Origin: Melastoma dodecandrum
Taxonomy: Eukaryota > Streptophyta > Magnoliopsida > Myrtales > Melastomataceae
Direction: 5' to 3'
Length of the DNA: 64,000 nucleotides
Assembly (NCBI GenBank): GCA_029817715.1
Contig: JARUPY010000321.1
Location: forward strand, 682,001 to 746,000
Positions 24,931 through 36,469 of this stretch are shown piece by piece. The notes beneath the pieces are model-generated. The model saw nothing but the letters and a program-made list of their open reading frames with translations. It had not been told where the DNA came from and ran no database searches. Made by a program: the position numbers and the translations under genes. Position 1 is the stretch's first letter, and the number at the start of each line of letters is the position of its first letter.

Positions 24931-25023
24931 ACGATGTCGAAAGACAATAGTCGAGGAGGATGACCCAAAAGCCGTTATTCGTGAAGACGACTCTTTTTAA
25001 CAAGGAGAGTGCCTCCACGAGAA

Positions 25024-25135
25024 CGCACCCCTCACCTAAGTCCGTAAACCTTAACGCACCCCTCACCTAAGTCCGTAAACCTTAACGCACCCCTCACCTA
25101 AGTCCGTAAACCTTAACGCACCCCTCACCTAAGTT
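25024..25135 (+). repeat. 31-bp tandem repeat, about 3.6 units
   Basis: The unit starts CGCACCCCTCACCTAAGTCC and is repeated at 25024, 25055 and 25086 without change, with a fourth partial unit at 25117. It sits inside the degraded gag-pol interval and interrupts any reading frame there. Confidence 0.9.
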
Positions 25136-25871
25136 TGTACCAGAGAACTCCAATCTCAAGTAATCACAAGGATCAGGGTCATGCCCAAAAATATGAACGT
25201 CTCTAGGATGTTGAGGAAGAATGCTTTGAGGAGCCAGAGCAAGGAGAATTGTTGATCAGTCGAGGGATCGTAATGGCAAACGAGGATTTGCATAAGGGTG
25301 ACAAGCAACAATGCTTATTGCTTAGCCGTTGCGTGGAACAGCACTGAGGATGTCAAATGAAAGTGGATAAAGCTCGTGGCACCATCATCGTCTCTACTAT
25401 CAGAGTCGCGTAGCGGAAGTGGTCAACCACGACACACTCCCGACCAAGAGAGCTTCAGTGGTGGAGTCGGGAGAAAGGCATCCGTGAGAAGATCATGCTT
25501 TATCCATCCACCCCATTCAACTCGGGCACAATTTCGCGAGGAGATTGAGAGAAAAACTTGAGGTTGATCGAGTTGACAGGGAACGTCGGTAGAGAGGATC
25601 CCCTTCTTAGCCTCATCGAGCTTGATAAAGATTAGGAGAGTTCGTTCGCCTACTATATAGGAGGGCGTCAGCCAATTCTAGAGATCGAGGACATGATGGA
25701 ACTGAACCACGCCCATATGGAAGTGCTAACGAAGATCTATACTCGAGAACTACTCCAGTCGACCCATGATTTGATGATATGGTATTCTCGAATAGGAACC
25801 GGTGGAGTATTGTTTTAGGTGAAAGAAGGTCGCACAAGTTTGAGGGCAAACTTTTCTCAACAAGGGGAGTA

Positions 25872-26817
25872 TTATGCAAAATCGCAACCAACTCCAGATG
25901 ATTCGACTCGAGGCAAATCGAGGTGGAGTTACCTTCTTCACAAACATCTGATTGATCGAGTTTGGAACCCAACAGGATACCAATATCCCTTGAATGAATG
26001 TGATGCGAGTTGGCCAAGTCGAGGTCGAATCAAGAGGAGCGATCGAGATGGGGACTACCTTACTAGTATTGAAGAGGTCGAGTTAAGCCTTCAACTCGAG
26101 AAGACAGAAATTCGCCTCGAGATCAAGAAGGTGTGGTCAACTCGAGAAGAAAACATGTCATCTCGAGAACTATCTCGAGATCAAAAGAACAAGGTACATC
26201 TCGAGAATAGAAGGACGATGTCCATATCGAGGTCAGCTTCCGCTTGATGAAGGAAAACTCGAGATACGGGAACTCGAGACCGCGCAAGGCCGGAATTTGG
26301 TGACGGACGGCCCAACCTCTTCCGGCCCAACCTCTTTAAATTAAGAAAGTTGGTCTTGTTTTTAGCTTTCTTTTAGGTTTATCCATTTCTGTCCTAATTG
26401 GGATTTAGGGTTAGACCACTTTAGGTTTTCTATAAATGGGACTCTTGTGTTTATAGTTAAGACAGAACCTTTTGAACATTTTACCCAAATTTAGTAGCCG
26501 TCAAGTTCTTGTATGAACTTTGCGAAACTTCTCTTATCGTTTGGTGGATTCCAAGCCTAGTGAGATTTTATCCGAGCGTTCTCATAATCGGTGGTATATC
26601 TGTATCGGTTATGTGGCGTTCAACCTTTATGACAGTCCTGGTGGTGCTTCAACTCTATCCAACGGCAGTCCGAGTTTTATCCCTTTCGTTCATTTAGTCG
26701 TTTCCTTGCGTTCCGTTTTCGCCATCGTTATTGTCTTTTCCGTTTCCTTGCGTTCCGTTTTCGCCTTCGTTATTGTCTTTTCCGTTTCCGCGACCGATAT
26801 CGTGGCAGAACTGTGGG
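25872..26817 (+). repeat. 3' LTR of Ty3 derivative
   Basis: Aligns with 22172-23065. The first dinucleotide has changed from TG to TT. It carries a roughly 45-bp tandem duplication (TTCCTTGCGTTCCGTTTTCG near 26702 and again near 26748) absent from the 5' LTR, which accounts for its extra length. Confidence 0.85.
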
Positions 26818-26947
26818 CATTATTTGTGCTAGTTTTTGAGATCAGATATCGAATACAGTAACCCATATGTGCATCTTCATTGTGGATAATATGTTACTGC
26901 ATACCATGTACAAGATTGATGGAGTAACAGCTACCTCAGAGCAACGT

Positions 26948-27104
26948 TTAAACTGTTGGTAGTGCAGTCGAGATGATTTCACGCCGCTGTAATCCGTGCC
27001 AAGGATGATTTCGGCAATCATCCAGCGCGTGTAATTTCCATACTTGCTTGTGCAGCGCTCACCCTAGTTTAATCGAGGGACGGTTGGGGTCGGCCATGAG
27101 CGCG
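26948..27104 (-). pseudogene. MLH3: MLH3 last-exon remnant
   Basis: The minus strand reads AHGRP, then after frameshifts ALHKQVWKL and HPWHGLQRREI, ending TALPTV and a TAA stop at 26950-26948. The expected splice acceptor CAG before the AHGRP codons reads CGG (27107-27105). At least two indels break the frame. It lies left of the Tat element's 5' TSD, separated from its upstream exon by the insertion. Confidence 0.7.
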
Positions 27105-27180
27105 CCGCACATAAATGGGTATGAGTATGAGTTACAGTGGCATTTATCTCCCCTCACACCGTAGTAGCATCTAACCAGTG

Positions 27181-27766
27181 TGTTTATACAACAAACGACA
27201 TTTTGGGCTTCTTGCGATGGGCTTCGATGGATACTAGGATCGACGTTGCTTGTAAGACGCTCGATCGTGGCGTCAGAAGAGATTGTCAAGGCAAGGATCA
27301 ATGATGGGTTCAGGAGTAGGTCGAAGGAGTGCTGTTCAGCAGACAGAGCGTTCAAAGTTAAGGCTCCATCGAATGTCTTCGGCATCGACGTTGGACATCA
27401 AGACCTGAGCCGGCACATACAAGCATCGATGACGGTGTTGTCTCAGCGGTCGGCTGGTAGTTAGTTTAGGATAACTATCACGTGTTAAATAGGTGTCGGT
27501 TGCCAGTTATTAGTTAGTGTCTATAAATAAGTCAGCCCCAGTCGATTGGTGATATATGACAATCATTCTATGACCCCAAAGGGCTGCTTAATTGTCAACC
27601 TATTTATACGCAATTGTTTTAGGCATTCTACAATTGCTGTAAGTCTTTCTTTTAACATTTAGTGAATTCTTGTTCGTTCTTTTGTTCATTTACTTTATTG
27701 GCGATCACATCTAATTTCAACACTTTGAGTCCCCGTTATATCGCGACATGTTTCTCCATGCCAACA
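27181..27766 (+). repeat. 5' LTR of Tat copy 2
   Basis: Begins TGTTTATACAAC, ends CATGCCAACA, immediately after TSD CAGTG. A probable TATA region TCTATAAATAAG lies at 27520-27531. Confidence 0.9.
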
Positions 27767-27772
27767 CGTTTT

Positions 27773-27792
27773 TGGCGACCACAGTGGGAGCC
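27773..27792 (+). other. Primer-binding site of Tat copy 2
   Basis: TGGCGACCACAGTGGGAG starts six bases after the LTR end. It resembles the tRNA-Arg type sites described for Ogre/Tat elements (TGGCGACTCCACTGGGG). The tRNA assignment is an inference. Confidence 0.65.
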
Positions 27793-28233
27793 GGAGAAGA
27801 AGTTTTGTGTGTTAACACGGAATGCCAATAACCCGGAGTGCGGGAAACAGAATGGATGATAGTCATCGTGATTCGGAGTCCAATTCTGGGCAGGGCCAAA
27901 CTGCCAACAATGGCCGGAGCCGTCGAAATGGGCAACAAACTGCCCAGAATATAGGGCAACAAAATGCCCAGAATATTAGACAACAAAATGTCTAGGCGCA
28001 GGAGCGAGGGACCTCTCCTGTGTCGAACGTCCTACCAAATGCGCCAGAGATAGTCTCTTTAGACATGTTTATGCAAATACAGGCCAAGAATCAGGAGAAT
28101 TTCTTGGAGTTATAGAAACAACTTCAAGAAGGCCTGAGTATACCCCCGAAATTGCAACTGCGCCAGAACCGATACTGAGAATACCCCCGAAACTGCAGCA
28201 AGAAGGGCAGTTATACGAGATGGGAAACGTAGG

Positions 28234-30422
28234 GTGAGTTTCGATTACGAGACAACTGAAGATCCTACCCAAGTAACTCAGGACTATCGACGGGCTGAAC
28301 CAATTAGGCCTCGTTTCATCCATGATGATCGAGGTGACTTCGTTACGCCCGATCGATTGAATCGCTATAATGATTTTGTCGATCTCGATGACGATGTGCA
28401 GGAACTTTATCGACTGCAGGCATATGCATATCCTCATCGCCGACGTGAGAGTCATTATACACGATCTACTGTCGACAATCCTGTTCGCAGGCCACCGATG
28501 GAATGTCAACTCGCAAGGAGGAACCTTTTTGGTGACGTTCCTAAGGATGCTCCCACCTTCGATAGGGACACTGATAGGAATCCTTTGGAACGGGAGGCCC
28601 CTAGAGTTCCACCGATACCCGTCGATCATACTGGCTATAGGGACATGATTGCTCGAATAGTCGAATATATGGTCCCAGGAGCGTTACGAAGGAAAGAGGT
28701 TAATCTCTACAAGACACGTTACCCTGAATTCGTCGATCGTGATTACCCTTACCCTAGGGGGTACAAAGTTCCTGATTTTACATGTTTCTCCGGCGAAGCT
28801 GAGATGACACCAATGGAACATATAGCTCGATTCACTCACCAAACGGGAGAGGCATCGAATAATGACTATTGGAAGCTTCGACTCTTCCCCAATTCGCTTA
28901 CCGGACCAGCATTCACCTTGTACATCCATCTTCCGCCTAACTCCGTGTAGAATTGGCAGGACCACTCTTGATTCGACTGTCTCTTTGGTCGAATTAACTT
29001 AGATGCGACAGCAACCTGGAGAACTTGTAGCGACTTTCCTTTAGCGATTCCGGAAAGCTCGACTTAGATGCAAGACATCAGTCACCGAGGATGAGATGGT
29101 TATTGTGGCCCAAGATGCCTTGGATATTCGTATCCAAAAGAAAATTCAAGGGGAAAAATTCAAAGACCTTTACGAACGTGCTCTGAGAGCTACTCAGTAT
29201 GAAAATTTACTTCGAGAGGAATCGAGGGAACGTAGAGCATATCAACTTGAACCCACGATTCTTGAGGTCGATATGGTTGAGTTTGTGAAAGGTGAAGCCA
29301 CTGTCTGCGATCCTCTGTCGAAGAAGAATTTCAAAGCTAAAGCATCTCAAAAATCGAATGAGTAACAAAAGTACTCCTTTGATGTCGAGAAGGCTGATGA
29401 AATCTTCGACTAGCCACATAAACGAGATCGGATCAAGCTGAAACCAGGTCATCGACTTCCTCAGACTAATAGGGAGAAGAAGAAGAGTTATTGCAAATGG
29501 CAAATGGCATGGGTCTTTTACCCATGCCTTTAGAAATCTTATTCAAGACCTCATCGAAGCAAAAACTTTATGTTTCAAAGAGTCTGAAGAGTCATCCTCT
29601 ATCGATCAAAAACCATTCGCTGATTGTGAAGTTCATAAGTTTGACATTAACATGGTTGACGTTGTTCGACGTGCTTTTCAGGAATCCAATGTTTCTGGGG
29701 TGACTTATGTCATCAACAAGCTGTTCAATAGGCTTCCCAACAAATGAGTTGTCTCTTGCCCTATGGCTGCTTCGAGGCTGAAGAATGAAGTTTGTTGGTG
29801 GCACATGGCTGAGACTCATACTACCAAGAAGTGCTTCACCTTCAAGAAATTTCTTCAGTCACACCAGACGGAGGATTGGTTCGATGTGACGCCAGTCGGG
29901 ATTTCTCGTAGGGAGACTTTGAAAGCGTTCAAACGAAACCCCAGGGGTAGAGGATCTGCACTTGATGCTCAAACGGTCTTTCCTGATACGGGGCATGTTG
30001 TCCAAAAAGCAAAGGCATCATCTCGCTGTCCAGAAGTACCGTTGCCCCCACCGACTATCACCAGCAATGTGGATTCCTCTGCTAAGTCAAGCGACCTGTC
30101 CAAGGAGACTGTTAAGAGAGGTAATGTTATGGATCGACTCCGACCTTCATCCCGCCTTGATGAACAAGCCATCAAGGATGGGCTTCCTATTGCACAGTTC
30201 CTCGAGAAGGCTGACGCTTGCTGTCGATGTTGTCCTATTCTGAGGAGCAAGATATTGATCTCTCAGCTGTGTCATTTGTGCTCGTACAATTACCTACAGA
30301 AGCTAATCGTCATGTCTTCGGCAAAAAAGTTCGACATCGTCTTAGTTGACAATCCAGTCCAAGGTATGATCGAACCAAATCCGTTGTATTTCATGCCGTT
30401 TTTGTTCACAGAGAGGATATAG
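28234..30422 (+). pseudogene. gag of Tat copy 2
   Basis: The frame 28234-28950 carries the Tat gag core: MIARIVEYMVPGALRRKE, YPEFVDRDYPYPRGYKVPDF, then ARFTHQTGEA and RLFPNSLTGPAFTLYIHLPP. It stops at a TAG before NWQ, where CAG would be expected. Further gag pieces lie at 29096-29365 (DALDIRIQKKIQGEKFKDLY) and 29763-30422 (CWWHMAETHTTKKCFTFKKF, a degraded zinc-knuckle-like stretch). Stops and frameshifts separate them. Confidence 0.8.
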
Positions 30423-30541
30423 GACAAATCCAAGGATACGATCCACAGAAAGAACAGTTTGTTCAGGTATACTCTGAATATTATCGATCATGTCGACGTC
30501 GACTTGACTTTTCTCGTTCTGATGATGATGACTGGAGACAG

Positions 30542-31781
30542 GTGAATAACCAACGGTCTCCACTTCCATTTAAGAGCAGTAGTAAAAGAAAAGAAAGACG
30601 TCGGAGAAGAGCGGAGGAGAAACGACAAAAATCCGTTGACCCTGCAATGGTCCCGGGGAAGAAAATCGATCGTGATAACATTTTTATGGTCGATGGTCAC
30701 GTCCCCGAAGATGACTCCTCTAAAGGTAAAGAAAATACTGTTGAGGATGATGATTTTGAAGATACATTCGATGACTCGGATTACAATCCAGTCAAGTTCG
30801 ACGCTCCTGAAAATACAGTAGAGTGTAACGTCATTATGTTACCCACAGAGTTTGCGGGACCTAAGATCGATCAACATATCCCAGTTATTTTTAAAAGTTC
30901 GGCTCCTCGAGTCGTTCGTTGCCCTATAGGCTTTCCAGTAAACTGCCTTATTAAGCCCACTCCTTCGATGCAATCTCAAATGCATTCCTTTCGAAGCAGA
31001 ATTTAATGGGGTTCTTCTGAAGAAACTTTTGGTCGATAATGGTGCTACTGTCAACGTAATGCCTTTACGTACTATCAAATATTTGGGGTTTGATAAGGTT
31101 GACGTTACCAATACTGACGTCAGCATAACAGGTTTCAATGGCCTTATGTCAAAGTGTGTTGGAATATTTCCACTCAAGTTGAAAGATGGGAGGTCTACGG
31201 TGAATACTGCCTTCTTTATAGTAGATGTCGATACAATGTTTGCCGCTCTTTTGGGTCGAGATTGGTTGCATAAAGCGGCAGTGATCCCCTCTACTCTTCA
31301 TCGAGAACTTATGCTTTAGCTTGATTATGAAGTTCATGTTGTTAAAGCCGATTCATCCATTAATACTTGTTATAACCCTGTTGAAATCTGTACAGGAAAT
31401 GTTATTGGAGCTGTGAAGAAAAGGTATTCTCTTGGAGATCCAAACGTCGGGCCTTTAAGAGAATCGACAAGAAAGTTTGAATACCTAGTTAAGTACGGAG
31501 GCCCTCCACATCTAATAGTCGATGCTCCGTCTGGATGGGATTCTGATGTTGTGCCCCCGGCCGTTGAAGCTGAGGCTCAAGCAAGGAAGGAGGCAGAACT
31601 TGCTGGAATCATCCACTCCATTAAGGAAGCTGCTAGATTACTCCCTACTATTGAGGAGAAAGATGTTGAATCTGATGACGGGGAGGTTAATTCTCACCCT
31701 TCCGATGGAGAAAAGGATGCTGATGTTGGCAACCTGGACTTGGAGCACGAGAGACTCCTCCGGGAGAATGAAGATGCTTGA
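30542..31781 (+). pseudogene. Protease region of Tat copy 2
   Basis: The frame 31029-31319 has the aspartic protease core LVDNGATVNVMPLRTIKYLG (active-site D-N-G-A) and ends AALLGRDWLHKA. Upstream frame 30542-31006 is the Lys/Arg-rich gag-protease linker. 31413-31781 is the acidic linker towards RT. A CAG-to-TAG type stop follows the protease at 31317-31319. Confidence 0.75.
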
Positions 31782-32100
31782 CATCGATAACGAAGACGTA
31801 GTCGCTGATATCTTAGAACGACTACGAGTTTATAGGCTAACTAGGCCATTAGTTAGTCTAGAAATGTGTTTGGAAACTAGTTCGTTGGCCGTAGATAGTC
31901 CCGACCAGCGTGCTGAAGAGGATGAGTCGAATTCTGGTTTGAAAGTATATGTAGATTCGACTGGTGTTGTATTTCATCCTATCATGAATAAAAAAATGTT
32001 TTGTGATAAATTTATAGCCGAGTCTCCTGAGGATCGATGCACTTTAATGATGTCCCGAGATCCTTTAGTGACAGTAAATTTGGGTACTGATGAGACCTAG

Positions 32101-33233
32101 CGACCTACATTTATAAGTGGCTCGATTGATAAAGACCTCTTCCAATCTATACTAAACCTTTTAAAGGAATTCAAAGATTGTTTTGCATGGGATTACACAG
32201 AAATGTCTGGTTTGGATCGACGATTAGTCGAACATGCTTTACCTACTAAGCCAGACTTCAAGCCTGTAAAACAAGCTCCATGTCGATTGCCAAGCGAATA
32301 GAGACAGCAAGTCTTTGATGAAGTAAAGAAACTGTTCGACGCTGGATATATAAGGACATCTCGATACACAGAATGGATTTATTCCATTGTCCCTGTAAAA
32401 AAGAAAAATGGAAAAATTCGAGTTTGTATCGATTTTAGAGATCTTAACAAAGGAACTCCAATGGATGAGTATCCAATGCCAATAGCGGACAAACTTATTG
32501 ATAAGACATCTGGACATAAAATTATGTCTTTTATGGATGGTGATTCTGGATACAATCAGATCTTTATCGCTGAGGAAGATGTTCATAAAGCAGCCTTTCG
32601 TTGTCCTTTCGGAATTTTTGAATGGGTTGTCATGTTCTTCGGTTTAAAGAATGCTGGAGCAACGTATCAAAGGGCAATGAACCTTATCTTTAACCCCTTG
32701 ATTGGATCAACGGTTGAGGTTTATATCGATGATATTGTTGTGAAATCATTGGAAGATCATTGCCATGTTGATGATCTTCGAAAGGCTTTTCTTCAAATGA
32801 GAAAGCACAACCTTAAATTGAATCCCATGAAGTGTGCCTTCGGCGTTCGCGCTGGTCAATTTTTGGAAATTTTAGTCACCATCGAGGGATAGAGATTGAT
32901 CCAGGCAAGATTAAAGCTATTCAGGATATGCCTCCTCCATCGACTAAAAAACAGCTTCAAGCTTTCTTAGGAAGAATTAACTACCTACGACGATTTATAG
33001 GTAATCTCGTCGGTCGAATAATAGTGTCTTCTAACTTGCTGAGAGGACAGGGTAACTTTGAGTGGACTGATAGTCACAGGAATCCTTCGAAGCTATTAAA
33101 AAATACCTCGTTAGTCCACCAGTTCTTGCTCCTCCAAAGCAAGATCGAACCTTTTCGCTGTATATCGATGCGGGAGAAAAGGTCGTCGGATCTACGTTGG
33201 TACAAGAGGATAATCAACGTAAGGAACGAGTAA
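32101..33233 (+). pseudogene. Reverse transcriptase of Tat copy 2
   Basis: Order of motifs: VCIDFRDLNKGTP before 32461, MSFMDGDSGYNQI, FRCPFGIFEWVVMFFGLKNA, VEVYIDDIVVKS (catalytic YIDD present), then KLNPMKCAFGVRAGQFL, and after a frameshift at about 32880, GKIKAIQDMPPPSTKKQL. TAG stops at 32098 and 32299 interrupt it. Confidence 0.85.
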
Positions 33234-33850
33234 TTTGTTAATTATCTCGGATCCTTACCCCCGTCGAATGTAGGCATACTAATAATGAGAAGCTGTGCCT
33301 TTCATTGTACTACGCAGTCATGAAAGTTCGACATTATATTGGAAGTAGCACAATATACGTAGTATCAAATGCTCCTGCATTGAGAATGTTGTTCGATAGT
33401 CCTATGATATTTGGTAGGCTCAACAAATAGAGCCTTGTTTTGTCTCCTTTTGATCTTCAATATCAACCACAAGCATCGATCAAGGGACAGGTGTTAGCTG
33501 ATTTTCTAGCCCAATATACGGATTCTAAATTAACCAGCTCTCAAGATCCTAAAGAATTCTGGAAAGTATGGTTTGATGGATCTGTATCCAGTGAAGGGGG
33601 TTCGAATAGGAGTTTATATTCTATCTCCTTTGAAGGTGAAACACAAAATAGCCTATAGAATCGACGCAATGTTAACAAACAATTCTGTCGAGTATATGAG
33701 GCTCTCATAATCGCTTTACAGACCATGATTGATCTTCAAGTATCCACGCGACAGTTCAGGGGGATTCACAGCTTGTTATCAATCATGTCAAAGGATCGAG
33801 AATGTGTACCTTCGATCACCTCTAGAAATACTTAGACAAGGTACATGAGG
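33234..33850 (+). pseudogene. RNase H regions of Tat copy 2
   Basis: After the RT-linked RNase H (stop-ridden, 33060-33440), the frame 33440-33658 reads VLADFLAQYT, then KVWFDGSVSSEGG. A second, archaeal-type RNase H with an FDGS-like block is a known feature of the Tat lineage. TAG at 33428-33430 stands where TGG (Trp) is expected. Confidence 0.7.
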
Positions 33851-35379
33851 TGTCCTCTTTCTTTATGGAAGTTCATTTTGAACACATCCTTAGGGAGAAC
33901 AATGCTTTGACAAATGAGTTGGTTCAACATGCCTCTGGCTTTAGAATAAGTCACCAATTGATGCAAGAAATTGAAGGACAAGTACAGACAATATGTTCCG
34001 TCCTGAACGATGAATCTACGCATGTGAATGTTGTTAGTATTTTTCGATCGACAACTAATTGGAGAAAACCATTCATGGAATTCTGCTCCAATCCTGGGAT
34101 GGGGGCAACCCGCCAGGTAAAGTTGTCGGCACGATTCTTTACTGTTATCAACGATGTACTTTATCGGAAACAGAGTGATGGCGTCCTTTTAAGGTGTGTC
34201 GATATGAATGAAGCAATCCCTATTATGTTAAAGACACACCAAGGACTTTGTGGTCTTCATCATTCTGGGTCGAATATGTGCTGGTCGATCAAAAGACATG
34301 GCTTCTTTTGGCCATCGATGATGAAAGATTGCATCAATATGGCTAAAGGATGTGAAAAGTGTCAAAAGCACGGACCAATTTCACATGCACTTGCAACTCA
34401 TTTACATCATGTGGTTAAACCATGGCCATTCAGATCATGGGCCATGGACATTATCGGTGAAATAAGACCAAGTTCAAGCAATGGATATTCTTATATCCAT
34501 GCGGCAACAAATTATTTTACAAAGTGGGTCAAAGCGAACGCTTATAAAAGTATTACCCAAAGCGAAGTAATAGATTTCCTTCGATCAGACCTTATTTATA
34601 GATTTGGCATTCCTCAAAACGTAGTGGTGGATAATGTTATTGTTTTTAATGGTAGCATGATTAAAGATTTTGCGGCTGAGTTTGGATTTGCGTTAACAAA
34701 CTCTTCTCCTTACTATGCTCAGTCGAATGGACAAGCTGAATCTACTAATAAGATCATTAAAAACGCCATTCAGAAGATGATCAATGATAACCCTCGATCT
34801 TGGCATTCTTTGTTGTTAGATGTGCTATGGGCTTTGCGCGTTACTAAATGTGAAAGCATCGGACAAATCCCAGCTTAGTTTATGGGCATCCTTCCTATCA
34901 AAGTTCGCTACGAATCGAGGCGATTTTTGGCCCATCAGGAAAATTTTCCCATCGACTATGAAGAATCGATGCATATCGAATTAGAAAACTTAGAGGTGAT
35001 ACGCTTTCAAGCTTTGAATCGAATTCAAGTTCAAAAGGAAAGGGTTGCTCGGAGTTACAATAAAAAGGTCATCCTAAAATCCTTTAAGAATAGAGATTTA
35101 GTTTGGAAAATGATCCTCCCGATTGGGAAGAAGGATTATTTTTTAGGAAAATGGTCTTCTACTTGGGATGTCCCTTTTAGAGTCGATGAAGTGTTCCCTA
35201 AAAATGCTTATCATTTGTCATACTTGAATGGTGAGCTGCATGCTTTGAAAGTGAATGGTAAACATTTGAAACTCCATCGGTCAACTATAAGGGATTTACA
35301 CTCATCAGAAATTAGATCTCGATGTCCCGAATTATGGTCGCAGTTAATAGGGATTACCGACATTATAGAAAATACTTGA
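33850..35379 (+). pseudogene. Integrase of Tat copy 2
   Basis: The 342-codon frame has the zinc-binding region (THQGLCGLHHSGSNM, then CEKCQKH), the core with AMDIIGE, VVDNVIVF and GQAESTNK, giving the D, D, E catalytic residues. It ends at a TAG (34876-34878) just before FMGILPIKVRYES, where the second frame 34882-35379 carries the C-terminal domain (RVARSYNKKV, VDEVFPKNAYHL). This is the best-preserved part of the element. Confidence 0.85.
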
Positions 35380-36469
35380 TCGATAAACACAGTTGATTTA
35401 CTATGAAATATGACAAGTACAAGTGGATCGATAAAAACAACAGAATGCTTTGAAACTAAACACTTCTACCTTCAATCTTCGATTGTCGTAGAAACTGTTG
35501 TGGACACGAACGACGATTGTCGTAGCAACCGACTTTCTGCTCCACTTCTTCCCATGTTTGGAGAACATCCGCAGCTTGGGTTGCCATCAATGTCCCCTGC
35601 GTTGTTTGCTCCCAACCTACCTCGAAAGTCCACAAGTATTGCGGCTTTAATGACAAGCAGTATTTGGAAAAGATATTCGAGGACACGAGGAGGTTCTGAA
35701 GGCTCGATACCATGAGGCGATGTTTGCAACCTGGGCAAACTTTATACTGCCTCATGGCACCGGGCGATGGAAGTCCACCCTCTGCCTAAGGTTGGGGACT
35801 TAGGCTTTCATGGGGTCTAAGGTTGAGAACTTAGGCTCTATGATGTGAGGGAAAGAGAAAAGTCAAGAAATAATGCTTCTCAGCGGGACAATGTGGCTGA
35901 TATGTTTGCGAATGAGAACTTGTCATCCCACGATCTGCTATTTATAGGTGAACTTATCAGGCTGTATCGATCATACAGAATCTCAACAATCTTCTGAAAA
36001 TCTCAATAGTCCCCGAAGAATTCTAACAACCCCATTTAATTAATTCATATCTCCAATGATCGCATTTAATTGTTCTAAATGTGTTTCGTTAGAGGAATCA
36101 GATCCGCATGATGAATCGAAATGAAACTGATCGAATGCGTTATCCATTTGATTAATTAATACGACAAAAAGGGGAACGGAAACAACATCAAGGACATGTA
36201 GATCGATGATAAAACATCGATGATAATCAACGTCCAAGGACATGCAGACGTGCGTTCAGCAAAGCGACAAAGTAGGCTCGAGTGTTGTTCTTAAGAGTGA
36301 GCGTGTTCACAGCTTTCTGGAACGAGATTAGCTGATTAACCTCATATGTGGGAAGACGATTTGTTCCAACTTCTGCTTGAGCCTCTACCAGTTCCTTCTC
36401 GCGAATGATCGCCTCGGCTTCGCCCTTCTCCAGCCTCGATGATAATTCTGCGATCTCGGCCCTCAGTCG

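Larger units (their letters stand above)
22172..26817 (+). mobile_element. Ty3/gypsy deletion derivative keeping gag
   Basis: Two LTRs (22172-23065 and 25872-26817) bound a 2.8-kb interior, with a perfect 5-bp TSD GAACT at 22167-22171 and 26818-26822. Just after the 5' LTR, GAATCATAGCAC resembles a decayed tRNA-Met primer-binding site (TGGTATCAGAGC). A purine tract AAGGGGAG precedes the 3' LTR. The interior keeps a retroviral-type gag domain and a 3' pol tail (GRTSLRANFSQQGE), but protease, RT, RNase H and integrase cores are absent, so it must have moved with another element's enzymes or been deleted later. It landed about 250 bp after the TRM-like stop codon. Confidence 0.85.
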
